Assembly: GCA_949128115.1 (NCBI GenBank)
Contig: OX421963.1
Location: 84,453,602 to 84,517,601, forward strand
From: Anaspis maculata
Taxonomy: Eukaryota; Arthropoda; Insecta; Coleoptera; Scraptiidae
Reading direction: 5' to 3'
Length of the DNA stretch: 64,000 nt
Each line of letters opens with the position of its first letter. The stretch's first letter is position 1. The notes beneath the pieces were generated by a model. It was not told the origin of the DNA. It searched no databases and worked only from the letters and a program-made list of their open reading frames with translations. Positions 46,401 through 58,140 of the stretch are shown piece by piece. The position numbers and the translations under genes are program-made.

Positions 46401-47514
46401 TTGTAACAGTAATTGCTGGGCGTGAAGTTTCCTTTTGTTGTTACAAAAATAACTTGTAAACGGAACAAACTTTCAAAGAGGTTCAAGCACCGCTTCACGC
46501 TGACTTGATCAATGCACTACTGGAGTGACACTCTGTCATTTCATCATGACTCATTCACACTTAACTTTTGTCCAGATCATTTGGGAAGGGATTTTTCAGC
46601 AACCAACCAGGCAATACGCAGGGGTTTCTTTGGCGTGTTCTTCCCATGTGTGCCTGTCAACGAATACGTCACTTTTCTTGTGCGATTAAATTGACAGTTT
46701 GACATGTCTCATGATTTCTCGTTTTGTTTTGTTAATTTGATTTTGTGTTCATTTCATTGTTGTAAATTCCTGCATTGTCTAAATAATTTGTAATGATTTT
46801 TCTTGTTTCATTTGTTTGTGTTTTGCTGTTCTTTATTCTTGTTGTGTCATTTTATCACTGTCAGTAGGTGTTTTGAGAAAAGAAACAAATTCATTTAAAA
46901 CTTTGCGATTGATTTTCAATAAACATTCATTTTGCTTGCATCTCATTTGCGCTTCATTCAAGAATCAAACCTCATCCCCAACTACACATTCTCATCTCGA
47001 GTAAGAACTCAACACAACGTAGGAAAAATGTGAACGACGTGGTGAAGGGAAGAAACAACGACGATCGCAGCCAAACATCGAAAAAAGGGTTACACTACAG
47101 AAATGGTGCCGTGAGTCCAGGATACACTACAGCAATAACATCGAAAAAGGATGAAACAACTCAAGAATATGGGTAAATCAAGGTGTATTAGTAGAAATAA
47201 AGTTCAATTGAATAAAATAATCAATGCTTGAAGTACAATAAAACGTAATCGACAAACAAAAAATCCTCAATATCCATCGGATGGAACATCCTTGAGCTTG
47301 AGTGTGGCACACATGGTAAGAATTTACCACATTTTCACGATTCAACTGTATCTTTAATTCCAAATCTTTAACTAAATGTTTTAGATTGAAAGCTAATATC
47401 ACGCAAATTTAAATTTTCTACGTAATATACATTATTCTACATAATATTCTACATATTCTGCGTGGTTATTTCCAGTAATTCCAGTGATGTGGAAAAATAT
47501 TTTTCTACGTGTGA
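46401..47514. other. right interior of the hAT-like insertion
   Basis: There are no recognised genes. Near 47410-47514 copies of ATTCTAC and TTCTACGT(G) recur, mirroring motifs inside the left end (27591-27690) and consistent with subterminal transposase-binding repeats. Confidence 0.4.
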
Positions 47515-47527
47515 TGACCCAACCCTG

Positions 47528-47535
47528 GTGGAACG
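47528..47535 (+). other. 8-bp target duplication GTGGAACG, right copy
   Basis: Identical to 27570-27577. Confidence 0.9.
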
Positions 47536-47929
47536 GAATGGAGACTTCAACGGTCGATCAGAAAACATCAGCCGAATTGGCGGAGGTGCTGACATACCAG
47601 AGCACACGGAAGCACGCGGGAGATATGTGATTTATCGGGAGTCGCCTAGATAAGAAATCGTATGCCGGGTCACGGTGGAATTTGCTGAAGGACGAATGAA
47701 AGTTTGAAAACGCTAGTCGGAGGCATATATAGAGCACCGGTGGTTGACTTACGACTAGTATTAAATTGAATTCAAAGTGGCAGCGAGCGGATAGAAGCGG
47801 AATACCTGCGATATTCATAAGCGTAGATGATTGTTGGCGTGTATTTATTGTAGTACGCAGTAATGTACAGTGTGTGTTTGAAAACGATCGTCTTGATTAT
47901 AAACGAACCCGTACGCGAAATACGTAACA
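47536..47929 (+). repeat. LTR family A, right part of the split copy
   Basis: It continues the LTR begun at 27469 and ends ATACGTAACA at 47929, followed by ATAT (47930-47933), which matches ATAT at 27465-27468. So the LTR itself has a 4-bp target duplication and is solo. TATATA near 47730 is a plausible promoter TATA box. Confidence 0.85.
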
Positions 47930-47933
47930 ATAT

Positions 47934-49148
47934 TCTATAGAAATAAATTTGTAAACTTTGATGCGCGCTTTGTGTCCTACAGGTATAGGTTCAGGTATGT
48001 ACATCATACCAAGAATAGTCGCAGCAAGCAACCCAACACAAGAGATGGGGATCTCGCTGCGATGCCGATACACATGACTTATTGTTTCGCCGTGTAACGA
48101 GTGCAGTGATGCTGCGATTATGCGATACGATTATTATTAATGTCGCTCGTTAGCCGACACGGATCCATTGTATTTCGCGCAGATCACGTTCGGGACTTTC
48201 GAGAAAAGTCAATTACGGTCCGCGCGTTCGCCACAACGCCAATTTGTTAGAAAGATCACACGAGAGGTGCCGGCTGATTGCCCAACCATGAGACCGTTAG
48301 CCTAAAAATTCCTCGCCGAAGATATACACAACAGGCGCTCGCACTGTATGGCAGAGCGCGCGAAATTGTGCGGGGGTGTACCCGCGATGCCCGGCTATAC
48401 ACCTATAATTTAATTCAATACAAATTTAGCTTGATGGCCGGCGATTTGATGGACGTGATTTTAACTGAACTGGATCTGAGGCAAACTGGAGCTTTGAACT
48501 TTGATTTTTCAAATTAATATCTGGGTCCGACAACGGTTGTTATAGACATGCTATATTGGTGTATACTTTATCTTTGTTAAGGAATCTACCCAATTTCATA
48601 GATTAAATATACCGTGCACCTAATACCTGTGGAGTGTATATAGTGTAAAGTTGATATCAACATTCTCAGGAGCTCTATACTTGAACAACAAGAAGAAAAG
48701 CACAACAATATGGCGTTCTCATCTAGATGACAATCGGTCAAGCGGAAGTTGAATTGATTCTTTTGTTTCTCGACCCCGTAATCAGGTAAATGTACTTACT
48801 GGTATACCGAGGAAAAAAAGACATGTCAGGGTCGTTACAAACTCCCCCTTTCTTCGATTGAGAGAAAATTCTCAAAAGTTTCCCGACAAACCACAAGAAA
48901 TGTAAAGAAAAGAATACAAATTGGAGAGACACTACACATCCCTTATAGAAATATCGCTCAATCGTTCTCGTATACTCATAAAATCGAGGCTTGAATATGT
49001 CGCTAAACATCATCTGAAACATCAAAGATCTGGTAAGATAACAGGATATAAATATCACTGAATAAATTCGGGATACGATATCCAGAATAACTCTCAAGAT
49101 GGTTGAAGATTTGCATCACAAAATGGGAGATGATGCTGTACAACAAAT
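47934..49148. other. apparently non-repetitive intergenic DNA
   Basis: No gene recognised. A higher-GC stretch at 48020-48400 has a short open frame (48278-48517) with no recognisable product. Confidence 0.35.
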
Positions 49149-50101
49149 ATTTACGATTTCGGGGGCACAATACGAAGGCGCAGAGCGGACATGGAACATA
49201 TTTATTTGTAATTGCGACTTTCTTTTGTCAATTGCCACTTCATTCTGGCAATTGCGACTTTTTTCTGTCAATTGACACTTTATTCTGGCAATTGCGACTT
49301 TTTTCTGTCAATTGCCACTTTATTTTGGCAATTGCGACTTTTTTCTGTCCATTGCCACGTTATTTGTCTGTTCGTCCGTCTGTCTGTTTGTCCGTGTAAA
49401 AGTTGAGAAGTTGTACTCCTTCTCGGGAAATGAAGCTAGAGCCTTGGAACTTTTTCCGATTGATAGCTTAGGCCTCAAGGGAGGCCTTTGAGCAGACTGT
49501 ATTTCATGGTGGCGCTGCCATCTTGGTAGCCATATTGAAATTTCTTTCCAGTGGAACGGAACCTTGAACGGAACTCACTCTGATTTCGTATGAACATTCC
49601 CACTTTCAAGCTCAGTTTCATGATTACGCCGCCATCTTGGTCGCTACATCGAAATTTCTTATTATTGGAACGATTGGCATGAAATGTGAAACGTAGGTAC
49701 TCTTGTTTCGTATGAATCCGCTTTAGATTCATTCGCTTTGAATCCGCTCTAGCGGATCATGAAATTCAGCTTGAAAGTGATCATACGAAGCAAGGGTAGG
49801 TTCCGAGTTTCAGGAAAATCGTTCCACCAATGAGAAATTTGAATATGGTTACCAAGATGGCGGCGTAATAATGAAACTGAGCTTGAAAGTAAGAATGTTC
49901 ATACGAGATCAGAGTAAGTTCCGTTCGAGGTTCCGTTCTACTGATGAGAAATTTCAATATGGCTACCAAGATGGCAGCGCCACCATGAAATACAGTCTGC
50001 CCATAGGCCACCCTTGAGGGCCTAAGCTGTCAATCGGAAGAAGTTCTAAGGCTCTAGCTTGATTTCCCGAGAAGGAGTACAACTTCTCAACTTTTACACG
50101 G

Positions 50102-50132
<31 letters not shown>

Positions 50133-50600
50133 AATAACGGACGGACAGACAGACGGACAAACCGGCCATATGAACATCATTTTCTATCGAAATGTGCTGA
50201 AAAGTCGCAATTGACAGAAAAAAGTCGCAATTGCCAGAATAAAGTGTCAATTAACAGAAAAAAGTCGCAATTACCAGAATAAAACGGCAATTGACAGAAA
50301 AAAGTCGCAATTGCTGGAATAAAGTGTCAATTGACAGAAAAAAGTCGCAATTGTCAGAATAAAGTGGCAGTTGACAGAAAAAAGTCGCAATTGACAGAAA
50401 AAAAGTCGCAATTGCCAGAATAAAGTGGCAATTGACAGAAAAAAAGTCGCAATTGCCAGAATAAAGTGTCAATTGACAGAAAAAAGTCGCAATAGCCAGA
50501 ATAAAGTGGCAATTAACAGAAAAAAAAGTCGCAATTATAAATAAATATCTTCTATGTCCGCTCTGCGCCTTCGTAGCACAACGTACCTAGTAAATACTTT
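49149..50600. mobile_element. foldback element with 40-bp tandem repeats in both arms
   Basis: TACGAAGGCGCAGAGCGGAC (near 49172) pairs with its inverse near 50560. Inside each arm is an array alternating CAATTGCGACTTTTTTCTGT with CAATTGCCACTTTATTCTGG, together 40 bp: about four units on the left (49210-49360) and about nine, inverted, on the right (50190-50540). GTCCGTCTGTCTG tracts and GCCATCTTGGT blocks are also mirrored. The centre is near 49740. No protein is encoded. Confidence 0.85.
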
Positions 50601-52342
50601 TTGCTCTTGTCATATGGATAGCCCCTTAGGAGGTCCTGTTATTGGCCCATACTGACTGACTGAACAGTTATGTTATTTGAAAAAAAATCTTGTTAACTGA
50701 TGATAACGTTATAAACGATGCAAACTTAGTCGAGGTGGCAAACTTCAGAAAGGATATTTCGACAGTTAAGGTGAACATATGGCAGAAAACTCTGCTCTAG
50801 ATTGAGACAGCAGCTCAGATTTGCAAGTACTAACAACAGCTTCAGGCTCTGATCCTGATGCAGAAAACAGGACGTGATTCCAAATTGAGCTGTATATCCC
50901 TATTTCCAACTCCTCCTTCGTTTCCCCTCGGTGGCAAAAACAATGCCCTCTCTCGAACGAAATGCCTGCATGACGCACGCACATTCATCGGAGCGCGATC
51001 GTGTAAACCCATTATGATTTAATAACAAAACGCAACAACCTGCACCATGGGTCTCTGCATTATATTCTCTATGGATCCATACGGAATAGCCCATAGAGTC
51101 CGAGAGAAAAAAATCGAAAGGGGATAGATGGAAGAGCCGAGCGAACGCGTGGGCAGATACATAAAACTAAGCTGTAATTATACGTATAAGTGTTTTAATT
51201 GTGGACGAATAGAGGTACGTGTCGTTCTATCCGGGCAAGAGTGGACTCGAAGCCGCGGTCCTGGCGAAGGATGCGAGACTTGGCTGGCCGAGCGCTCCTC
51301 TGGCTATGGTAATGTGAGAGAGGCCAAGAGGTCAGCCTGAGTCAAGAGCCGCGTATACACGCTAGGTGAAGAGTACATATAGAGTGCACAGGTTGGTGTG
51401 TTATGGTAGGAGTAGGAGGCATCATGCTAGTACACGGCATATTTGGCCTAGTATCCGCGAACATGATAATGCCCCGATGATGATGATTATGATGATGATG
51501 ATGACCGGCGGCCGAAATCTGCGCGTCTGAAATTTCGCGCTTCACCAGAACCATAGGTGTTCGATATGCCGCGCGCCGAACTTTCAACTTCTACACACAA
51601 TAACTTCCGGATTCAGAAGTTATGAAGAATGTGTGAAAATCTTGCGGGCATTGAGTAACCAATAATTATTATTCAGAGACGCGCATGATGAATTTGAGTT
51701 CTCGGCTATTTTGTTTGGAGCGAATCGTGTTTTGTCCGGGTCGACTAAAGTAATTAATACAATACTAAATTGAGTACAGAAATTTATGAGCGGATTGATC
51801 TTTCGTTTGGGAGAGATAATTGCTTTTGCTCTTGGCATACTGTTTAGCATCAGTCAACAAATACTTCAGCAAATATGCGGCAAAACTTGAGATTCAATTG
51901 AGGCTTCCGGAATAAATTCTTCAAGGTACATATTTGGAAAATACCACAAAAACCGGAGTATAACCAACCCCAAAACTTGCGGCCAAACAAAAATCGAAAA
52001 CTGGCAACATCTTGTGTTGAACTGTTATTTTTAATTTTTCAAGTAAATACCTAACTATGACCCGATAAGAAGTGAATATATTATATACCACGGCTGAGGA
52101 AGTTATACAGGTTCTTGAAAGTATCGCATTCCAAGTCCAGTGCGGTCTCTGAAATTCACTCAAGAACACGAGATTTTTTTCGAAAATAATGACGTTTATT
52201 TTCAAACATATATAGGGTTAAAAGTTAAGGATTCACCCTTCGTCATGTTGTGTTAGACTGACCAGAAAAAATTATCAACTAGTGGGTGAGTACTGAATTC
52301 CTATCAACGCTACAGGGTGAGTCATGAATCACCACTGCGCCG
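50601..52342. other. apparently non-repetitive intergenic DNA
   Basis: I see no gene. A (GAT)n-like run lies at about 51477-51504, and GC rises at 51220-51340. Confidence 0.35.
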
Positions 52343-52369
52343 TTGTCATTTTCTGTATGCCTCGTACCT

Positions 52370-52790
52370 GAGATGGATAATATACTACGTTTCTGTGTAG
52401 ATTACAGGCAGCTTAACGCCGTGATGAAAAAGGACGCGTATCCTATGCTTTTTTTATCGGCAATTTTGGATTCGTTGTGGGATGTAAAGTCTTCAACTAT
52501 TTTGGATATCAAGAGCGCCTACTGGCAAGTGCTGTTATCTGGTGAAGTCACATGAATTGACCAGTTTTACTGTGACAGGCTGTGGTTTATACCAATTCAC
52601 GAAAATGCCCTTTGGTCTGACCAATGAACCCAGCGACGTGCCAGCGAATAATCGATTCAATCTTGGGAACGGATCCAAAACCATTCTTTTTTTTTATATA
52701 AAGTTGGGTGCCTTCGACGTACAAATCTTGCGGTAGCTATCTTTTTAGCTGGCTGTGTTCGTAATGGTACATTTGGATGACATAAGGCTT
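52370..52790 (+). pseudogene. Ty3/gypsy reverse transcriptase remnant
   Basis: The plus strand reads RFCVDYRQLNAVMKKDAYP, then ILDIKSAYWQV, the first RT catalytic block with its Asp intact, up to a stop near 52553. After a frameshift it continues FTVTGCGLYQFTKMPFGLTN, the next conserved block. A VHLDDI segment at 52755-52784 may be the decayed YLDD active site. Block order and identities place this confidently in Ty3/gypsy. It would copy element RNA to DNA, but the shift, stops and altered active site make it non-functional. The solo LTR downstream has its own target duplication and is probably a separate insertion. Confidence 0.8.
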
Positions 52791-53058
52791 GGTCAAGTCT
52801 TGAGAACTGCCCTAGAGAAGATTTGGGCCATGCTGAATATTCAACTCCCGCCAATGTCAAGAATGTTTGTAGTAGTAATACCGTCCGTTTTCGTGACCAG
52901 TTTGAGCCGCTTATGGCTCCGGGCCTAGGAGGAAAGCTCCTAGGGCATATACCTCTTAGCCCAGGACTTGCTTGTGTGGGTTTGGACAGAGTGTGTTCGG
53001 GTTGTGGGAATCCATGCTTTGCGGTAGGAGTAAAAAGAAATAAAAGAATTGATAGTAT

Positions 53059-53514
53059 TGTTACGAAGCTCGCGATCATCCCAGCTCTTTCCAGAGAAAT
53101 CTAGATTCCCGCGTCGCATTCGGGAAGCACCGAGAGACTGAAGCGGTAGGTCACGACACGTCGAAACTTCTAGTGGAGGTGCCGTAGAAGGTACGCGTAT
53201 ATTCCATTCGGCTCTGGAGTCCATCTCGACGCAGATACCAGAAAAATCCTTGTGTGCTGGGAACTTCAACGATCAAACAGGAAGCATCCAGAACCTTCGA
53301 TGCCACTATAAGAAAGGAACTCGACCTGGCATCGAGACAGAGTTGGAATCGAGCGACCGTGGCGATAACATCTCAAGCGACATTGTGAATTTCTAAGCGA
53401 TTGATAATTGTATGCGTTATTCAGTTGTATCAGCAGTAGTGAATAAAGCGCCGTTTGTGTACAAGTGAATCAGCGCGTTTAATTTCGAAATAGGTGAACC
53501 CGAATACCGTAACA
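53059..53514 (+). repeat. solo LTR, 456 bp (family B)
   Basis: It starts TGTTACG and ends CGTAACA, flanked by a perfect 4-bp duplication GTAT (53055-53058 and 53515-53518). The duplication directly against both ends shows this is a single LTR left by recombination between two LTRs. The ends resemble family A, but the body does not align obviously. AATAAAG near 53443 is a possible polyadenylation signal. Confidence 0.85.
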
Positions 53515-53518
53515 GTAT

Positions 53519-55576
53519 ACTGGGATCAACAAAAGGTTACAAACAAAAGAATACATAACAAACTGTAACCATCTCTGCAGCAAACAATGAAATGGAAAAG
53601 GTGGGTACTCATCCGGCAGAAGAATTCCAGTCCACGAGTGAAGCTCAAGAAGATCTGGTTGTCCCTTTGTGCTGATCGGTGAAGCCATCGTTCTTACTGG
53701 AAGACTGCCAATGCGGAAGACTCTACTCATAATGGTGGGTATCCATCCGCAAACGAAGAGGTGTAAAGTGGGACGCCAGGACGCCACCAATGTCAAAACG
53801 GGACGGAAGGAGCCAGGCGAGAGTCCTGGAGGCACACTGGAGCCAGCCGGGCAATCTTTCAGCAAGACAGTTCCACCTAGATCACATCACAGGGATCAGG
53901 GACAAATAAGTACACACTTTTCCCAATCAAAATCTATAATTGGGATGACATTGCCAAAAAAGGTAACCAAACAGATGTCAGCGGTAACCACGCTACGAAT
54001 AATTTTGACGTGAATGCACTGACGCTCGACAGCTATGCGAGGCCAGGCCAGATCAGCGAAGGGCCAAATTAAAATGAATGGAAGCTCGTAAACAAAAGTT
54101 TACTCAAGACCGCATGGATGTTTAAGAACCAGACCGAAGACCAACTGGGCCTAGGGCGTGTCACATTTGATGGCGTACGAATCGGGGCGTCCTCTATATA
54201 TTTTGCAAACTGCTGGTGCAGACAGAGTTCACGGATGGTTGAGCGAGAGCCGATACAGAATACAGATGGTCATACTGACAGGCAACGGCACTGTTGCGAC
54301 GGAGAGGCGACGGAGAGGCGACGGTCGAGCTTGTAGACGGTGGAAATTGATGATTTGATGATGGTGGAAGAGCTAGAGGACGTAGCCATAGATGCTGCGG
54401 TGATACTGCTGAGTCCGGAGGAAAAACATGTCGACGGCGGGAGCGATGGAGGTAGGTACCGATGAGGCAGAAACTGGACGGCAAGACTGGCTTGACGCCG
54501 GAGCGACTCAACGGCGGAGAAGAGGGTCAACGGGCACATTGCTGCTTCTACTCAGCCATGTTGTTTTTGTCTTTCGCCGGAGTCAAGAAACAAAGCTAAA
54601 AAAAACAAAACAAACAAAAAAGTCCCCCTGGCAACCGTTTGCCTTCTTCTCCCCCTGCCTACTGCAATATCGATTTAAACTGTTTCAGTATCCTTTTTTT
54701 TTGCGTGAGTCAATCATCACTGTATTGAAACGTGAAGTCATGAATGGAGTGTTCCACGGGTTTTGGGAAAAAATGAATTTGAATACTAGAGCCTTTGTAG
54801 AGCTCAAATATTTTTCATTTCATTTTTTTGCGTTCATTCAGGCCCCGAAAAAAATAAAGAAAATTTCGCGTGACGTTACACAAATTGAGACCCAGGTACG
54901 TTAACAGATGGCGCCAGGACATCAGTAGGATCCGTTGCTAGACCTCGTACGGCCTCGGTAACGCGAAGGCGGTGAACTCGGGCGCGAGCGACATCGACAA
55001 ACTGATGCTGTTCTGAGAAAAAAAACTAACGTGTTGACGTGTTTTGACTGTTTTGTGTTGAAATGTGGGCAGAGATAAACATTATGGGCGCAATAATTTG
55101 CTGTGTGTTTGAAAACTCTCGAATATTTCCAAACCTCCCTGGTATTGAAGAAAGAAAGAAAACTGATAAGTTTGAGTAACCTGAAGTCTGCTGGTCTGCT
55201 GCTTGGTTTGAGTGGAGTGGCCGGTAGTTTTTCGTGTTGATGCAGTCATTTTGAATTCAAATAAATGTCACAAATGTCATGTGTTTTGATGTTTCGAATT
55301 ACACGTTACACGTCAAAAGTGACAAAACGTGATTAAACCTTGAAGACGCTCAAATGTCGACAAAATAGGTCACGTTTGGTTCGCGCGCGAGGTTCACCGA
55401 GTGACGTCATAGATTGATGAGAATTTTTTTTCCTAGGAAACTAGTGGCGAAATCAATGTGTCTGTTACATGGAAGGCTTAACAAGGTCGTAAACAATTGA
55501 AATACTCAATAAAAATAACTACTTTTTCCCAATATAACACCCCATTGCATTGGCATGGTTGATCCAGATAAAAAAA
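53519..55576. other. intergenic, nothing recognised
   Basis: Frames of 114 codons (53669-54013) and 158 codons (54428-54904) match no family I know, and overlapping frames on both strands are similar in length. Treated as non-coding. An A-rich run lies near 54595-54622. Confidence 0.35.
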
Positions 55577-57272
55577 ATCTGTTGTGGGGCGACACAAAAC
55601 TGTCCCGGCGGTATCCAGGAACGTCAGTAATGATTTTGATCTAAGCGTCCCTTCGGGAAAGTGGGACCTAATGGAGAAGTTGATTGGAAAAGTTCCAGTG
55701 AGTTGAGCGTTCAGCGAGCATTCTGTATCCATTGTCGGGCCAACAGAACAAGTGACATCCTCTTAGGTTTCCACGGTGATGAAATATTTCGAAAGGTAGA
55801 ACTAGGGAGCTAATTGTTGCAGAATCTGAAGAATTCAATGCAGGCTCCTCATACAATTTTTTGTTTCTACTCAAGACATGATGATGAAACTACACAAACC
55901 TGATTGAGAACTTTTACGGCATCTGTGTGTCAAATTTCAACTCTACATCTTCAATTTAGAGCTTGAGCAGGCAAGCCCAGACCCAATGTGCCATCTGAGG
56001 GCTTCCAAACTAAATCATCTACCCAAATCCAGAGTATCCAGAGACGTCAGTAATGACTTTGATCGAAGTGTCCCTTCCGGTGAGAAATTAGAATTGGAGA
56101 GAAAGATTGAAAATATTTGTAGGAAATTGAAAATTTTGTTAAGAAAATTTGAATTTTCAGGGAAAACCTCATTTTTTTTCCAAATCACCTTACTGTGGAA
56201 ATCGTCAATTAGGCTTCTCTTCAAGCTCCATCATCTAAGTCCGGTCTCGATAACCGAGGCCAGTTTTATATTTCTAGCAGGAAAATTTCCGGGAAATTTG
56301 AGAAAAATTGTTGGAAAATGTTCAAGAACCAGTTACCTGTTCTTTAAAAACAAATAGTGGAAATTTGTTCACGGAATAAAAAGTTGGAAAATTTGCAGTT
56401 TTTCCAGAGAGGAAAACTCGAACACCGTAGGTCCGATTTTGAAAATTTTTCCTTCAAAAATTAATTTAATCTTTTTTCCAACTTTCATTCGCAGCATGTC
56501 TGCACCTAAAATCAATATTTCGTGGGGCTCACCGCGTGTTAAAGATTGCATTGCAGTTTTTTTAAATTCACGGAATGTGCAAATTTCATATTGAAAAAAT
56601 TACCGTCGGGAAACCGAAGCTGTCTCGATTTTGAAAATAGATCTACACGACGCCCAGTTCAATCTTCTTCCGATATCAGTCAAAATTTTCTGAAAAAAGT
56701 CGATTCTCTAGCAGGAATGAATTTTTGAGTGGAGTGCTGCGTCAAAAGCGAGTCATCCTGGTCGAAATCCGGGTGAGAGGCCCTCTCGAGTGGCAACGGC
56801 TAGGAGAAATTTTGAAAATTCATAACGCCCGACGGGAAAATCGTGGAAAACTGCAACTGCAGACTTAATTTGACTCTTATGTTTTGTTGCTTCCTGCCAA
56901 ATTTGGTCCCAATTCATCGGATAGATTTTGAATAATTGAATGGTAAATTTTTGAACTTTGACATTTTTTATTTTTTGACAGATGACAGACAGGACAATAT
57001 TTTTAACTGTTCTGAATACAGTTTTTCATGGGCTTTCAAACGGCATTTTGCAAGTCAAGTTCTGTGAGATATAGCTTCTGTCATTTTTTGATAGTGACAC
57101 TTCCGTTTGACAGATGACAACCAAAAACTAATCAGCTCATTCAACAGCAAAACCCTGTCTGTATACCAAATTTCAAGTCGATCAGACTATCGGTTCGGCA
57201 GTTATCGTGTCAGAACGTTTTTCCTGCATCCTGCATCATTACATAACTTTCCCTTGGACGGGCCGGGAAAGT
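55577..57272 (-). mobile_element. shorter copy of the 3-kb nested element
   Basis: Read on the minus strand it starts ACTTTCCCGGCCCGTCC (ending at 57272) and finishes with the GTCGCCCCACAACAGAT block (near 55577). It follows the 29017-32017 copy but lacks the portion equivalent to about 30270-31575, including the second internal module. The join falls near 56020. Confidence 0.75.
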
Positions 57273-57289
57273 AAAATCGCTTCGCTTAG

Positions 57290-58140
57290 TTCCGTCACAC
57301 CGCGAAAAATCGCTTGTCCTGAACTAAGCTCAAGGCGGTACCTTTGGCGACCGCTGGGCAATATTTTTGGGGTTCGTCAGCAACGACAGCAACGTCCTCT
57401 AGTTTCATAAACCAATGTTTTCGAGGATCGCATGGCAATATTTTGTGGATTATATACTCGTATACAACAAATATCTCGAATGTTTGTGTAGATAATATAC
57501 GCCGAATATCTCACTAAAGTATTTCCGAAAATGGTAGAGAGATATCTCTGGGAATTTCAGAGCAATATCTCCGGGGATCGCTGAGCGATATTCCCAAGGT
57601 CGCGGAATGGCATCACTGAGTTTCGTCGTTAGACATTGTCTAGTCTCTTATAGCAAGATTCCATCAAAGGATTGCAAGGCAATATTTTTGTTGATAGTAT
57701 GATAGGAATTGGAAAATTCCTCAAATGTCTAATGTGGAGAGCTTATAATGTATAATTGTGGTATATTGATATATTTCTAAGGATTGTAAGACAACGTCTC
57801 TGGGAAATGGGGACCCAGGACAAGAATTATTATCTCCGGGAAAAATTTTCAAAAATCGTAAAGTGATATCACTTTGCAAAGCAAAATGCAAATATCGTGG
57901 TGTTACATTTTCAAGGGCTTGTTAGAGCAACATCTTGATGTATCTGGAGTTTTCCCTGAAGCGACATCTTTGGAGATCGCTGGGCGAAACTACCAAGGAT
58001 CACGGAACAACGTTTCTGAGTTTCATAAACCGGTATCTCCGATGGCCGCAGTGTAATATAGTATAGAGCAAAATCTGCGATGTTATTGAGGATCGTAAAG
58101 CAAAACTCCAAAGATCGTTCAGCGACATTTACCACAGCAT
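57290..58140 (+). repeat. degenerate GATCGC/AATATCTC repeat tract
   Basis: Variants of AATATCTCCGGGGATCGC recur at irregular spacing (near 57360, 57420, 57545, 57575, 57970, 58090), like an ancient minisatellite. Confidence 0.5.

Larger units (their letters stand above)
27578..47527. mobile_element. giant composite hAT-like insertion, 19,950 bp
   Basis: The ends CAGGGTTGGGTCA (27578-27590) and TGACCCAACCCTG (47515-47527) form a perfect 13-bp inverted repeat, bounded by the perfect 8-bp duplication GTGGAACG. CAGGG-type ends and 8-bp duplications are characteristic of hAT elements. Subterminal motifs such as TAGAATAT and CTACGTGT recur inside both ends. The host LTR continues across the insertion and its paralogue at 1133-1642 lacks it. 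The interior is largely other elements (listed separately), and I find no hAT transposase. Either a smaller hAT element was enlarged by later insertions, or it moved as a large unit; sequence alone does not decide. Confidence 0.8.

Noticed and set aside
27578..47527. Maverick/Polinton or giant viral-type element as an explanation for the 20-kb unit
   Set aside because: Those give longer terminal repeats and 6-bp duplications and encode polymerase and integrase, none of which is visible; an 8-bp duplication with CAGGG ends fits hAT.
49210..49360. CRISPR-like 20-bp repeats
   Set aside because: The alternating half-units leave no spacer; this is a 40-bp tandem repeat within a foldback element.
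54194..54904. Overlapping frames of 89-158 codons on both strands
   Set aside because: Similar lengths on opposite strands and no homology that I can recognise; probably a GC-richer non-coding stretch.
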